64,000 bases of DNA from Actinomycetota bacterium (GCA_005888315.1 VAWH01000018.1:174447-238446); one strand, 5' to 3'; positions 10,285-18,960 are shown, counted from the stretch's first letter. Translations and numbers: made by a program. Notes: generated from the sequence alone by a model not told the origin.

Positions 10285-12843
10285 ATGCGAGCCGAGACTC
10301 TTGTCGCTACGCACACCAACACCGATTTCGACGCCTTCGCGGCGATGCTGGCGGCGCGACGTCTCTACCCCGGCGCGATCGTCTGCCTGGCCGGCTCGCT
10401 GAACCGAAACGTCCGCGAGTTCTACCGGCTGCACGCGGACGAGCTCGACTTCGTCGTCGACGCGTCGCGGCTCGAGCTGGACGCCGTCCGGCGCCTGATC
10501 GTCGTCGAGACTGTGCACGCGTCCAGGCTCGGAGAGCTCGAGCCGGTGGCGCTCGATTCCGCGGTCGACAAGGTGGTCTTCGACCACCACGCCGCCGACC
10601 GCCCCGAATGGGCGCCGCCCGAGAACGTGATCGTCTCGGAAGACGGCGCGCTGACGACCACGCTCGTCGGCGTGCTCGCCGAGCGCGAAGTGGCGGTCAG
10701 CCCACTGGAGGCGACGGTTTTCGCGCTCGGCATCCACGAGGACACAGGGTCGCTCACCCACGCGACGACGACGCAACGCGACGCCGAGGCGCTCGGCTGG
10801 TGCCTCCGCCACGGCGCCGAGCAGGAGCTCCTCTCACGGTTCCTGCACACCCCGCTCGGCGAGGCCGAACGCGAGCTGCTGTCGGCGCTGCTCGACTCGC
10901 TCGAGGCGCATGAGGCGGCCGGCGTCGAGGTGCTCGTGGCGACCGCGGCCGCGCGGGAGTACGTCGAGGGGGTCGCGAACCTGGCGCACAAGCTCGTCGA
11001 CGTGACCGATTGTGCCGGGCTCGTAGTCCTCGTCGAGATGGACGGCCGGGTCTTCGCAGTGACGCGCAGCCGCGTGCCCGAGCTCGACGCCGCGGCACTG
11101 GCGGCCGTGCTCGGCGGCGGTGGCCACGCACAAGCGGCTTCCGCGATCTATCGGGGCGCACTCGACGAGGCCCACCGTCTGGTCGTCGACCGTCTGGAAG
11201 AGGCCGTCCGGCAACCGGCGCGGGCCCGCGACGTGATGTCGCGGCCGGCGCGCACGATCTCGCCGGACGAGACCGTCTCCCGGGCGATGGTCGCTTGCCA
11301 GCGCTTCGGCCAGAGCGGCATCCTCGTCGCCGCCGGGGACGAGCTCGCGGGAGCGGTCAGCCGCGAGGATCTCGACAAGGCGATCTCGCACGGGCTCTCG
11401 CACGCGCCTGTCAGGGGAATCATGAGCTCGCGCGTGGCGACCTGCGCCGAGGAGACCCCGCTCTCGGAGCTGCAACGCCTGCTGGCGAGCGGCGACGACC
11501 GCGTCGCCGTTCTGCGGGACGACAGGCTCGTCGGGGTCGTCACGCGCGGCGACGTGCTGGAAGCGCTCGGGGAGTCCGCGGCGGCGGTCAAGCGACCCAG
11601 TGCCTCCCTTGCCGCCGAGCTGGCGAAGCTCGAGCGGCTCGCTCCGGTCTTCGAGGCCGTCGCCGCGCTCACCGAGGCGTACGAGGGTGTCTACCTGGTG
11701 GGCGGAACCGTGCGGGACATCCTGCTCGGCGAGCGGAACTTCGACGTCGACATCGCCGTTGAAGGCGACGCGATCGCGCTCGCGCAGGCGCTCGCAGACG
11801 CGCTCGGCGGGCGGGTGCGCGCACACGAGAAGTTCGGCACCGCTGTGGTCGTCTACGGCGACGGCGAGCGCGTCGACGTCGTCACGGCCCGGACGGAGTT
11901 CTACGACGCGCCGGCGGCGTTGCCGGCGGTCGAGCACGCCTCGATCCGGGAGGACCTCTTCCGGCGCGACTTCACGATCAACGCGATGGCGCTTTCGCTG
12001 AAGGGCGACGACTACGGCAGGCTCGTCGATCCGTTCAGTGGGCGCGCCGATCTCGAGCAGAAGCGAATCCGCGTCCTGCACAACCTCTCGTTCATCGACG
12101 ATCCGACGAGGATCTTCCGCGCGATCCGCTACGAGAACCGCTACGGCTTCCGGATGGACGAGCATACGGTGCGACTGGCGCGCGGCACGATCGAGATCGG
12201 GCTCGTCGGCGACCTCTCCTCGGCCCGCCTCCGCGATGAGCTCGTCGCGCTGCTCGAAGAGGGAGAGGTCGAGCACTCGATCCTCCGGCTCGCCGAGCTC
12301 GGCGCCGACAAGGCGATCCACCCTCACCTCGCCGCCGACGACGAGGCCGTGAAGCTGCTGGCGCGTCTACGCGCCCTCGCCCAGCAGTACGAGCTCGACG
12401 TCCCCGCCTGGCGGCTCGCTCTGATCGCTCTGGCACGGAAGCTGCCGCCGGACGAGGTGTATGACTGGCTGCAGCGCTTGAAGATGCGGCGGCGCGATGC
12501 GGAGCAGATCGCCGCCGCGGTCACGGTCGGGCCGCGGATAGTCGAACGGCTCCGCAACCGCGACGTCGAGCCTGCAGAGACAGTCGCGCTCGCCGACCGC
12601 TACGCGCCCGACGCGCCGCTCTTCGCACTCGCGCTCACGGAGCTCGAGCCCTTGCACGACTACTTCCGCGGCCTGCGCGACATCCGGCTCGAGGTGACCG
12701 GCAGCGACCTGGCCGCGCTCGGGCTGAGCGAGTCGCCGCGGGTGGGGGAGGTACTCGCCGAGCTGCGCCGTCGAAAGCTGAACGGCGAGCTCGACGGGCG
12801 GGAGTCGGAGCTCGAGGCGGCGCGGGAGCTCATCAGCGGATGA
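10285..12843 (+). CDS. DHH - CBS - tRNA nucleotidyltransferase (poly(A) polymerase family) fusion
   Basis: An 852-aa multidomain protein. Residues about 1-150 form a DHH phosphoesterase domain (HTNTDFDAFAAML near the start, FDHHAADR later), followed by DHHA1 with GGGGHAQAAS near residue 285. A CBS pair spans about 310-430 (RDVMSRPARTISPDETV; RGIMSSRVATCAEETPLSEL). The class II nucleotidyltransferase head starts near 468 with YLVGGTVRDILLGERNFDVD (catalytic Asp pair), then the RNA-binding region with RAIRYENRYGF. This architecture is known for bacterial A-adding or CCA-adding enzymes. The window does not show whether a separate CCA enzyme exists, so the exact 3'-end activity is open. The stop overlaps pgeF (ATGA). 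Confidence 0.88.
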   Translation: MRAETLVATHTNTDFDAFAAMLAARRLYPGAIVCLAGSLNRNVREFYRLHADELDFVVDASRLELDAVRRLIVVETVHASRLGELEPVALDSAVDKVVFDHHAADRPEWAPPENVIVSEDGALTTTLVGVLAEREVAVSPLEATVFALGIHEDTGSLTHATTTQRDAEALGWCLRHGAEQELLSRFLHTPLGEAERELLSALLDSLEAHEAAGVEVLVATAAAREYVEGVANLAHKLVDVTDCAGLVVLVEMDGRVFAVTRSRVPELDAAALAAVLGGGGHAQAASAIYRGALDEAHRLVVDRLEEAVRQPARARDVMSRPARTISPDETVSRAMVACQRFGQSGILVAAGDELAGAVSREDLDKAISHGLSHAPVRGIMSSRVATCAEETPLSELQRLLASGDDRVAVLRDDRLVGVVTRGDVLEALGESAAAVKRPSASLAAELAKLERLAPVFEAVAALTEAYEGVYLVGGTVRDILLGERNFDVDIAVEGDAIALAQALADALGGRVRAHEKFGTAVVVYGDGERVDVVTARTEFYDAPAALPAVEHASIREDLFRRDFTINAMALSLKGDDYGRLVDPFSGRADLEQKRIRVLHNLSFIDDPTRIFRAIRYENRYGFRMDEHTVRLARGTIEIGLVGDLSSARLRDELVALLEEGEVEHSILRLAELGADKAIHPHLAADDEAVKLLARLRALAQQYELDVPAWRLALIALARKLPPDEVYDWLQRLKMRRRDAEQIAAAVTVGPRIVERLRNRDVEPAETVALADRYAPDAPLFALALTELEPLHDYFRGLRDIRLEVTGSDLAALGLSESPRVGEVLAELRRRKLNGELDGRESELEAARELISG

Positions 12844-13541
12844 TCCGCTGGGACGCGCCCGGGCCGTACGAGGTGGTCTTCACGACCCGCGCCGGCGGAG
12901 TCAGCGACGGGCCGTACGCGTCGCTCAACCTCGGCCGCAAGACGGGGGACGATGTCGACCGCGTCGACGAGAACCGCCGCCGTGCATGCGCCGAAATCGA
13001 CGCCGACCCAGCGCGGCTCGCGCTCAACTACCAGGTTCACTCGACCGTCGTCCATCGCGCGCAGTCGGGCCGGCGCGGCGATCGCCGCGGCGACGGGTTG
13101 TGGACCGAGGAGTCCGGGTTGCCCGTACTCGCGCTCGCCGCCGACTGCCTGCCGATCGCACTTGCCCGAGCAAACGGCGCTGCGCCGGGGGTCTGCGTCC
13201 TACATGCCGGCCGGATCGGGATTCTCGACGGCGTCATCGAGGCCGGCATCAGAGCGCTTGGCGGGACCGTTGCGGCTGCGATCGGACCGTCGATCGGCCC
13301 GTGCTGCTACGAGGTCGGCGAGGAAGTCGCGGCCCCGTATCGAGCGCGCTTTGGCGCCGGGATCATGGGCGGGCGCAAGCTCGATCTCCGGCAGGCGGCG
13401 GAACGACTGCTGCGGGAGGCCGGCGTTGCCCGGATCGAGCGGCTCGACCTCTGCACGGCCTGCAATCCGGAGCTCTTCTTCTCACACCGGCGCGACGGCA
13501 AGCCGCGAGGCGTGCAAGGGGTGCTCGCGCTTGTTGCCTGA
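12840..13541 (+). CDS. pgeF: Laccase-domain purine nucleoside phosphorylase / YfiH family
   Basis: A 233-aa YfiH/PgeF-family protein. Members have multi-copper-oxidase-like folds with a zinc site and show adenosine/inosine phosphorylase activity; the name PgeF comes from a peptidoglycan editing role in E. coli. The zinc-site motifs are present: NYQVHSTVV (His), LAADCLPIAL (Cys) and VLHAGRIG (His), the last with Arg in place of the usual Trp of HAGWRG. GPSIGPCCYEVG and LCTACNPELFFSHRRDG follow as expected. It sits directly upstream of yggS and sepF, the standard order in Gram-positive division clusters. Confidence 0.9.
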   Translation: MIRWDAPGPYEVVFTTRAGGVSDGPYASLNLGRKTGDDVDRVDENRRRACAEIDADPARLALNYQVHSTVVHRAQSGRRGDRRGDGLWTEESGLPVLALAADCLPIALARANGAAPGVCVLHAGRIGILDGVIEAGIRALGGTVAAAIGPSIGPCCYEVGEEVAAPYRARFGAGIMGGRKLDLRQAAERLLREAGVARIERLDLCTACNPELFFSHRRDGKPRGVQGVLALVA

Positions 13542-14124
13542 CGAGGTTCGTGCCCGCTACGAGCGGATCCGGGCCGAGGTCGGCGACGCCGTCACAATCG
13601 TCGCCGCGACGAAGTACGTCTCTGTCGAGGAGATGGCCGTTCTGGCCGGGGCTGGGATCGAGGTGGTGGGGGAGAACCGCGCCCAGGATCTGGAGGCGAA
13701 GCACGCCGTCTACGGCGACACGTTCCGCTGGCACTTCATCGGCCACCTGCAGAGCCGCAAGGCGAAGACGGTCAACCGGATCTGCGAGCTCGTCCATTCG
13801 CTCTCGTCGGAATCTGCCGCGAAGCGGCTCGAAATCCCGGCGCTTGCCGAGGTCAATCTCTCCGGTGAGGAGACGAAGTCCGGCGTCGGCGAAGCCGAGC
13901 TCGACGCGCTGCTTGCCGCGTACAGCGACGTGCGTGGCCTGATGACGATGCCGCCCGAGACCGGCGACTCCGCGGCCTCGCGCCCCTACTTCCGCCGTCT
14001 ACGCGAGCTCGCGACTGAACGTGGATTGCGCGAACTTTCGATGGGCACGAGCCAGGACTACCGCGTCGCGGTCGAGGAAGGGGCAACGCTGATCCGAATA
14101 GGTTCCGTGCTCTACCGCGGCTAA
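13531..14124 (+). CDS. yggS: YggS family pyridoxal phosphate-binding protein (PLPBP)
   Basis: PLP homeostasis protein with an alanine-racemase-like barrel (197 aa). The cofactor Lys is in IVAATKYVS (residue 28). GENRAQDLEAKH, WHFIGHLQSRKAK, EVNLSGEETKSGV, GLMTMPP and LSMGTSQDYRVAVEEGATLIRIGS are hallmark motifs. At under 200 aa it is shorter than the usual 220-230 aa and lacks most of the N-terminal helices. The start is TTG 13531 (or TTG 13534), overlapping the end of pgeF, because no ATG or GTG is available before the Lys motif. A palindromic repeat begins at the very next base after its stop. Confidence 0.9.
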   Translation: MLPDEVRARYERIRAEVGDAVTIVAATKYVSVEEMAVLAGAGIEVVGENRAQDLEAKHAVYGDTFRWHFIGHLQSRKAKTVNRICELVHSLSSESAAKRLEIPALAEVNLSGEETKSGVGEAELDALLAAYSDVRGLMTMPPETGDSAASRPYFRRLRELATERGLRELSMGTSQDYRVAVEEGATLIRIGSVLYRG

Positions 14125-14189
14125 GGCGCTCGCTTGCGACGCCGACCTGGAGGACATCCCGGCTTTGCCGGGGTGTCCGTCTCCTCCGG
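14125..14189 (+). repeat. Two-hairpin palindromic repeat, copy 1
   Basis: The repeat begins at the base after the yggS stop. Hairpin 1 is degenerate (GGCGCTCGCTTGCGACGCC). The linker ends in TGGAGG. Hairpin 2 pairs ACATCCCGGC with GCCGGGGTGT around TTT. The CTAAACCCGG tail is not preserved here. Confidence 0.65.
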
Positions 14190-14249
14190 ACGCGCAACAG
14201 CGCTGGCGATCAGCCCTGCTCTCGCGTCGGCGTTAAGATCCCGCTGGAA

Positions 14250-14807
14250 ATGGGCTTTGCAGACGTCTGGAATCGCACCCTCGTCTACTTCGGGATCGCC
14301 GAGGAGGACGACGAGTGGGACGAGGACGGCTACGTCACCGAGGAGGAGCTCGAGCGCACCTATAGCGAGCGTCCGAACGTCCGCCGCCTGACGCCGCGCA
14401 GCAGGCGACAGGAATTCGACGATTGGACCGACCCCGACGCCGAGGAACCACGCGCCGTCACGAGGCCCAGGCGCCGCGAGCGACGCGCCGAGGTCGCGAC
14501 GATCCCCGGGCCGACGCCCGTGCCTTCCGTGCGCGTGCATCTCGTCGTTCCGCACACCTTCCAGGACGCCCAGCAGATCGCGGACCGCTTCAAGGAGGGG
14601 ATCCCCGTGATCCTCAACCTGCAGGGCGCCGACCAGGAGCTTTCGAAGCGTCTGATCGATTTCACCAGCGGCCTCACCTACGCGCTCGACGGCGGCATGC
14701 AGCGCGTCGCCGACAAGGTGTTCCTGCTGACACCCCGCAACGTCGAGGTGTCGGCCGAGGAGCGCGCTCGTCTGCTCGAGTCGGGCGGCTTCTTCAATCA
14801 GGCCTGA
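14250..14807 (+). CDS. sepF: Cell division protein SepF
   Basis: A 185-aa SepF, the FtsZ membrane anchor and ring organiser. The N-terminal MGFADVWNRTLVYFGIAEED is the amphipathic membrane-targeting region followed by an acidic linker. The C-terminal globular domain (about 95-172) contains HTFQDAQQIADRFKEGIPVI and DFTSGLTYALDGGMQRVADK, the conserved SepF core that binds FtsZ. A TAAGAT box 10 nt before the ATG may be its -10. It heads the sepF-yggT-divIVA group that follows yggS, as in many actinobacteria. Confidence 0.95.
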   Translation: MGFADVWNRTLVYFGIAEEDDEWDEDGYVTEEELERTYSERPNVRRLTPRSRRQEFDDWTDPDAEEPRAVTRPRRRERRAEVATIPGPTPVPSVRVHLVVPHTFQDAQQIADRFKEGIPVILNLQGADQELSKRLIDFTSGLTYALDGGMQRVADKVFLLTPRNVEVSAEERARLLESGGFFNQA

Positions 14808-14846
14808 CTTGTAGGAACAGGCGCGCCCGGCACGAAACCGTCAAGC

Positions 14847-15155
14847 ATGGGCTCCAGCCCCGGATCGATCCTGCTCTTCGACGCCGCGTCCTCGGCGAAC
14901 CGGTTCATCGACGACTTCATCTGGGTCTACATCCTCTTGATCTTCATCTACGTCCTGAGCTCGTGGGTCAGGCTGCCGTACTCACCGTGGCTTCGCCGCA
15001 TCCAAGATTTCCTCCGCGATGTCTGCGAACCGTACTTGGCTCTGTTTCGCCGCATCCTTCCTTCGTTCGGGCCGCTCGACCTCTCACCGGTCGTTGCGGT
15101 CATCGTCCTGATCATCCTGAAAACCGCGGTCGACGCGATTTTCGACAGCGTCTGA
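14847..15155 (+). CDS. yggT: YggT family membrane protein
   Basis: A 102-aa integral membrane protein of the YggT/Ycf19 family, normally encoded between sepF and divIVA. Two hydrophobic segments are visible (about residues 25-40 and 80-96) with the conserved connecting motif DFLRDVCEPYLALFRRILP and a preceding SSWVRLPYSP. The family has been linked to osmotic stress and to envelope assembly, but its biochemical role is not established. Confidence 0.9.
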   Translation: MGSSPGSILLFDAASSANRFIDDFIWVYILLIFIYVLSSWVRLPYSPWLRRIQDFLRDVCEPYLALFRRILPSFGPLDLSPVVAVIVLIILKTAVDAIFDSV

Positions 15156-15175
15156 CTCAGAAAGGAGGGGCCGTC

Positions 15176-15622
15176 ATGGCCTACACACCCGTTGAGCTGA
15201 GGCACGTCCGCTTCAAGCGTGGCCTGCTCGGCTATGTACCCATTGTCGTCGACCGCACGATCGAGGAGGTCGTCGAGTCCTTCGAGACCGTCTGGCGCGA
15301 GCGGGCCGACTACGCGGATCGGATCGAGCAGCTAGAGGCCGACCTGAAGCGCCATCGCGAGCTCGAGACGCTCCTCCGCTCGACGCTGACGACGGCCGAG
15401 CATGCCGCGCACGAACTCAAGGATCACGCCCGCCGCGAAGCGGCGCTCGTGCTCGAGGAGGCGCACGCGGAAGCGCGAAGGATCACTCGGGACGCGCTCG
15501 CGGAGCGGGAACGGCTGGGGGCCGAGACGCACCGGATCAAGGCCCTTCTGGGGGCCGCCCTGGACGCGGTCGACGACGCCGACCGGGACGCTGAAGGGCA
15601 GCCCCGGGCCGAAGCGGCGTAA
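15176..15622 (+). CDS. divIVA: DivIVA domain-containing protein
   Basis: A 148-aa coiled-coil polar/septal scaffold. The N-terminal DivIVA domain is seen in TPVELRHVRFKRGLLGYVP followed by VDRTIEEVVESFE. A long coiled coil (about 45-135) follows. It is short compared with Wag31-type proteins of about 260 aa, so it may be a reduced or second DivIVA. The ATG at 15176 is chosen because AAAGGAGGGG lies 5 nt upstream, one of the best ribosome binding sites in the window. Confidence 0.9.
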   Translation: MAYTPVELRHVRFKRGLLGYVPIVVDRTIEEVVESFETVWRERADYADRIEQLEADLKRHRELETLLRSTLTTAEHAAHELKDHARREAALVLEEAHAEARRITRDALAERERLGAETHRIKALLGAALDAVDDADRDAEGQPRAEAA

Positions 15623-15625
15623 ATC

Positions 15626-15631
15626 TATACT
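15626..15631 (+). promoter_or_regulatory. -10 box TATACT, leaderless yggU transcript
   Basis: TATACT is followed by 6 nt and the ATG of the yggU-like gene. It starts 4 nt after the divIVA stop. It is the closest match to the TATAAT consensus among the leaderless promoters in this window. Confidence 0.5.
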
Positions 15632-15637
15632 TGGCGC

Positions 15638-15916
15638 ATGGCCGGGCGTTCTACGCGTTTACGCCTGCGCGTCTCTCCGGGGGCGCGCTCGAATGGGATC
15701 GTGGGTAGGCACGGGGAAGGGTGGAAGGTCCGCGTCACCGCCACGCCAGAGGGCGGGAAAGCGAATGACGCCGTTCTCCGGCTGCTGGCCGAGCGGGTCG
15801 GACTTCCGCAGGTGAATCTGAAACTCGTATCAGGCCCGTCGAGCCGGGACAAGATCGTCGAGCTGACCGGCGTCGACGCCGCCGAGGCGGAGCGGCGGCT
15901 CGGGCAGCCAAGGTAG
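15638..15916 (+). CDS. DUF167 / YggU family protein
   Basis: A 92-aa protein of the small DUF167/YggU family, whose molecular function is unknown. RLRLRVSPGARSNGIVG, VRVTATPEGGKANDAVLRLLAE and LVSGPSSRDKIVELTG cover the whole conserved fold. It is located after divIVA as in many Gram-positive clusters. It is probably transcribed from its own leaderless promoter as well as by read-through. Confidence 0.88.
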   Translation: MAGRSTRLRLRVSPGARSNGIVGRHGEGWKVRVTATPEGGKANDAVLRLLAERVGLPQVNLKLVSGPSSRDKIVELTGVDAAEAERRLGQPR

Positions 15917-15921
15917 TCACG

Positions 15922-16296
15922 ATGAGCACGCAAATCGACACCGAGCATTTCCGCACGCGGCTCGAGGACGAGCGGCAGAAGGTCCGGAACGCGATCGACT
16001 ACCTGCACAAGGAGAGCCCGGGCGCGCCCGACGAGATCACCGGCGACCTCGCGATGGGTCCCGGCGACAACCATCTCGCGGACATCGCGACCGAGACCGT
16101 CGACCGCGAGATCGACTACACGCTCGAGGAGAACTCCGGCAATGTCCTGCGGGAGATCGAGGCGGCGCTGAAGCGCATCGACGATGGGACGTTCGGCATC
16201 TGCTCGACGTGCGGCAACCCGATCGAGCCGGAGCGCCTCGAGCACCTCCCGTGGGCGACCCTGTGCGCCGCGGATGCGCGCGGGGGCCGCCGTTGA
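15922..16296 (+). CDS. TraR/DksA-type C4 zinc-finger protein
   Basis: A 124-aa DksA/TraR-like protein with an N-terminal coiled coil (about 8-90) and a C-terminal zinc finger CSTCGNPIEPERLEHLPW then LCAAD. Cys94, Cys97 and Cys115 are present, but the fourth position (118) is Asp, a three-Cys form. By family analogy it may insert into the RNA polymerase secondary channel; RbpA/CarD-type roles are not supported. It is tightly linked to the yggU-like gene (5-bp gap) and precedes lspA. Confidence 0.82.
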   Translation: MSTQIDTEHFRTRLEDERQKVRNAIDYLHKESPGAPDEITGDLAMGPGDNHLADIATETVDREIDYTLEENSGNVLREIEAALKRIDDGTFGICSTCGNPIEPERLEHLPWATLCAADARGGRR

Positions 16297-16339
16297 AGTC
16301 CCGCCCTGGTCACACGTCATGCGAAAGCCGTGCCAACAT

Positions 16340-16398
16340 CCGGATTTAGCGGTCGCGCGAGTGAATCGCGCGACCTCTTGGACGGCGCAAGTGATGCC
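16340..16398 (-). repeat. Two-hairpin palindromic repeat, copy 2
   Basis: Reverse orientation. The CCGGATTTAG tail end comes first, then a stem GGTCGCGCGA/TCGCGCGACC around GTGAA, then CTCTTGG and a decayed first hairpin (GGCGCAAGTGATGCC). It fills the gap between the DksA-like gene and lspA and ends at the proposed lspA start. Confidence 0.7.
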
Positions 16399-16956
16399 TT
16401 GAGCCAGTTGAGCGAACCGCGCGCGGCGGACGTCCGCGTCGGCTCTTCCACCGACGCACTGACGCCGATCTCGGTGGCGACACGCTCGCTCGCGGCGCGC
16501 TGGCCCCAGTGGATCGGCCTTGGGCTCGTCGTCTCGGCGGCGGTCCTCGCCGACCAGGCAACGAAGCACATCGTCGCCGGCCAGCTCGCGCTCGACGATC
16601 GGGTGCACGTGCTCGGGCCGTTCTCGATTCATCACGTGCAGAACTCGGGGATCGCCTTCGGCCTGTTCGCGAACGCGACCGCGCTCGTGACCGCGCTGAC
16701 CGCGCTCGCGGTCGGCTGGATGCTCGTCTTCTTCGCGCGCTCCGGGGCCCGCCATCCGGTGCTGCCCGTCGCGCTCGGCCTCTTGATCGGCGGGAGCTCC
16801 TCCAACCTCGTCGACCGGATCCGGCTCGGCCACGTCACGGACTTCCTCGACTTCCGCTACTGGCCGGCCTTCAATCTCGCGGACACTTTCATCGTCGTCG
16901 GTGTCGCCATCCTCTTCGCGGCGATCCTGCTCGGCGACACGCGACGATCGCAGTAA
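16399..16956 (+). CDS. lspA: Lipoprotein signal peptidase LspA
   Basis: Signal peptidase II, an integral membrane aspartyl protease that cleaves prolipoproteins (185 aa from TTG 16399). Four membrane segments are visible. The catalytic Asp residues lie in NLVDRIRLGHVTDFLDF and FNLADTFIVVG; VLADQATKHIV and HHVQNSGIAFGL are family motifs. The start is uncertain. TTG 16399 is preferred because codons from there already show strong GC3; GTG 16474 would give a 160-aa form without the N-terminal extension. Upstream in-frame codons run through the palindromic repeat and are unlikely to be translated. Confidence 0.9.
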   Translation: MSQLSEPRAADVRVGSSTDALTPISVATRSLAARWPQWIGLGLVVSAAVLADQATKHIVAGQLALDDRVHVLGPFSIHHVQNSGIAFGLFANATALVTALTALAVGWMLVFFARSGARHPVLPVALGLLIGGSSSNLVDRIRLGHVTDFLDFRYWPAFNLADTFIVVGVAILFAAILLGDTRRSQ

Positions 16957-17843
16957 CGCTCGACGTCCCGGCCGAAGCTGCCGGCGAGCGGCTCGACCGG
17001 TTCGTCGCGACCTTGCCCGAGGTCGCCTCGCGCGGAGAGGCCGAGCGCCTGCTCGCGGCCGGAGCGGTGCGGGTCGATGGCGAGCTGCGTCCGAAGAGCC
17101 ACCGGCTCGAGGGCGGCGAGCGGCTGGAGGTGGAGGTGGCGGAGCGGCAGCACGTCGCGCTGGAGCCGGAGCAACGCGAGCTGCGGATCGCCTACGAGGA
17201 CGAGCATCTGCTCGTGGTCGACAAGCCGGCCGGGATCGTCGTCCATCCCTCCGCGGGCCACGCGGGCGGGACGCTGGTGCAGGCCCTGCTCGCCCGGGGG
17301 ATCGCCGGCGGAGACGCGGCGGAGCGACCCGGCATCGTCCATCGCCTCGACCGCGACACGTCGGGATTGCTCGTCGTTGCCCGCTCTGAGGAGGCCCACG
17401 GCAAGCTGCAGGACCTCGTCCGCAAGAAGCTGCTCGAGCGCGGCTACCTGGCGCTCGTGCGCGGCCGGCCTCGCTCGCGAAGCGGCCGGATCGAGGCGCC
17501 GATCGGCCGGGACCGCCACGATCCGTTCCGGCAGTCCCTCGACACGGACTCCCCGCGGGAGGCGATCACGCACTTCGAGCTCGAACGGCTGCTGCCGCGC
17601 CATGCGCTGCTCTCGCTTCGCCTCGAGACCGGCAGGACGCACCAGATCCGCGTGCACCTGGCGGCGATCGACCTGCCCGTCGTCGGCGATCCCGTCTACG
17701 GCGTTCCGGACCCCGAGTTGGGCCGCCAGTTCCTGCACGCGAATCGGCTCAGCTTTCCGCACCCGTTCGGCGACGAGCGCGTCGAGACGGAATCGCCCCT
17801 TCCCGCGGAGCTTCAGGCCACGCTGGCGCGCTTCGCCTCGTAG
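16947..17843 (+). CDS. rluD: RluD-like 23S rRNA pseudouridine synthase
   Basis: RluA/RluD-family pseudouridine synthase (about 298 aa). An S4-like RNA-binding domain at the start (AGERLDRFVATLPEVASRGE) is followed by the catalytic domain with VVDKPAGIVVHPSAGH, GIVHRLDRDTSGLLVVA (catalytic Asp in HRLDRDTSG) and TGRTHQIRVHLA. No ATG, GTG or TTG is available upstream of the S4 domain. The frame is open but passes back into lspA. The start given here is ATC at 16947, which overlaps the lspA stop; ACG at 16944 is another possibility. Translation is probably coupled to lspA. The 3' end overlaps the convergent GGDEF gene by 31 bp. Confidence 0.88.
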   Translation: MAVTLDVPAEAAGERLDRFVATLPEVASRGEAERLLAAGAVRVDGELRPKSHRLEGGERLEVEVAERQHVALEPEQRELRIAYEDEHLLVVDKPAGIVVHPSAGHAGGTLVQALLARGIAGGDAAERPGIVHRLDRDTSGLLVVARSEEAHGKLQDLVRKKLLERGYLALVRGRPRSRSGRIEAPIGRDRHDPFRQSLDTDSPREAITHFELERLLPRHALLSLRLETGRTHQIRVHLAAIDLPVVGDPVYGVPDPELGRQFLHANRLSFPHPFGDERVETESPLPAELQATLARFAS

Positions 17844-18763
17844 AGGCGCCTGTCGGCGACCGCGAACAGCGTCCCCGTATCCTCGCCATCCTCTGGATAG
17901 CGCGACAGGCCGGCGCTGATCGCGAGGGGTACCCCAGCCTCGCCGGACTCGAGCTCGGAAAGACCAGCATTGAGACGGTCAAGGAACGTTTCGCCTGTGT
18001 TCGGATCCGACTCGACGAGCAGGGCCGCGAACTCGTCGCCGCCCATTCGGCCGGCGAGATCGGACCGGCGTAGCTCGGCCCGCAGTAGCTGGGCGACACG
18101 CCTCAGCACCTGGTCGCCCGCCGGATGACCGTGCGCATCGTTGATCTCCTTGAAGTCGTCGACGTCGAAGAACACGAGCGTGACGCTGGAGCTGTAGCGC
18201 TTCGCGCGCTCGAGCTCGAGCTCGAGCTCGTGCGTGAACGAGGTGTGGTTGAGGAGATCGGTGAGTGGGTCGTGCCGGGCCTTGTGCGCAAGCTCCGAGG
18301 TCGCGCGGTCGAAGTAGGCGACGACGCACTCGGTAACGAGGCTATCGATCATCGCGTGCAGGCGCTCCTCGAACACGAAGACGTCGCTGGCTTCAAAGTC
18401 GGTGCTGCGGTCGAGTACCAGTCGCCAGAGCACGCGCCGCAGGACCAGGAACTCGGTGACGATGTCGCGCGGAGCGAAGCCGAGCGCCTCGCGTTCGCGC
18501 GCATGGTCCCGGACGAGCGCAGCGAGCGGGCTCCCGCGGTGCAGGCGCTCAGGCTTGGGATGGACGAGATGCTCAGCGAGCTCGGCGATGAAGGTCGGCA
18601 TGTCGCCGAGCTGTCCGATCCGACCTAGGCGGGCGAGCGGCGGAATCGTGTCCTCTCGAAGCCCTTCTTCGACCACGGACAGCGCGAGAGTCCATGCTTC
18701 CGTCCGAATTTCATCGGCAAGCTGAGCGAGCGGTCCTGAAGTCTCGGCGGACACCGACTCCAC
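17813..18763 (-). CDS. GGDEF diguanylate cyclase with N-terminal helical (RsbRD-like) domain
   Basis: A 316-aa soluble predicted diguanylate cyclase. The C-terminal GGDEF domain (about 160-315) contains DPLTDLLNHTSF, FFDVDDFKEINDAHGHPAGD and RMGGDEFAALL, an intact GGDEF signature. The N-terminal part, with LVRDHAREREALGFAPRDIV, resembles helical RsbRD/sensor domains and shows no membrane segment. The start is GTG 18763, or GTG 18754; codons further upstream encode an Arg/Pro-rich tail overlapping the rpsB promoter. It converges on rluD with 31-bp overlap and is divergent from rpsB. Confidence 0.85.
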   Translation of the reverse strand: MESVSAETSGPLAQLADEIRTEAWTLALSVVEEGLREDTIPPLARLGRIGQLGDMPTFIAELAEHLVHPKPERLHRGSPLAALVRDHAREREALGFAPRDIVTEFLVLRRVLWRLVLDRSTDFEASDVFVFEERLHAMIDSLVTECVVAYFDRATSELAHKARHDPLTDLLNHTSFTHELELELERAKRYSSSVTLVFFDVDDFKEINDAHGHPAGDQVLRRVAQLLRAELRRSDLAGRMGGDEFAALLVESDPNTGETFLDRLNAGLSELESGEAGVPLAISAGLSRYPEDGEDTGTLFAVADRRLYEAKRASVA

Positions 18764-18827
18764 ACGGCTGCTATCGGCAACAACGGACGCCAGCCTGAGT
18801 TCTAAAGAGGGTTCGTGGCCGCGCTGG

Positions 18828-18833
18828 TACGAT
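18828..18833 (+). promoter_or_regulatory. Candidate -10 box TACGAT for rpsB-tsf
   Basis: TACGAT lies about 130 nt before the rpsB GTG. This leaves a long 5' leader (about 18840-18960), where S2-type autoregulation could act. No -35 box is convincing. Confidence 0.35.
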
Positions 18834-18960
18834 GCAGCGGTTTTTCGCCACCGACCCGGCGGGTCGGCAGGGTGGCGGTGCCGGCGCCGACGACGCCCGG
18901 TTCCACCCGGTTTCCGCCGGCAGCACACAGCAGCAAACCAACAGAAAGGGGCCTCAGCCC

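Noticed and set aside
16330..16398. Longer LspA starting upstream at 16330
   Set aside because: The added codons translate the palindromic repeat; coding-like GC3 begins only at 16399.
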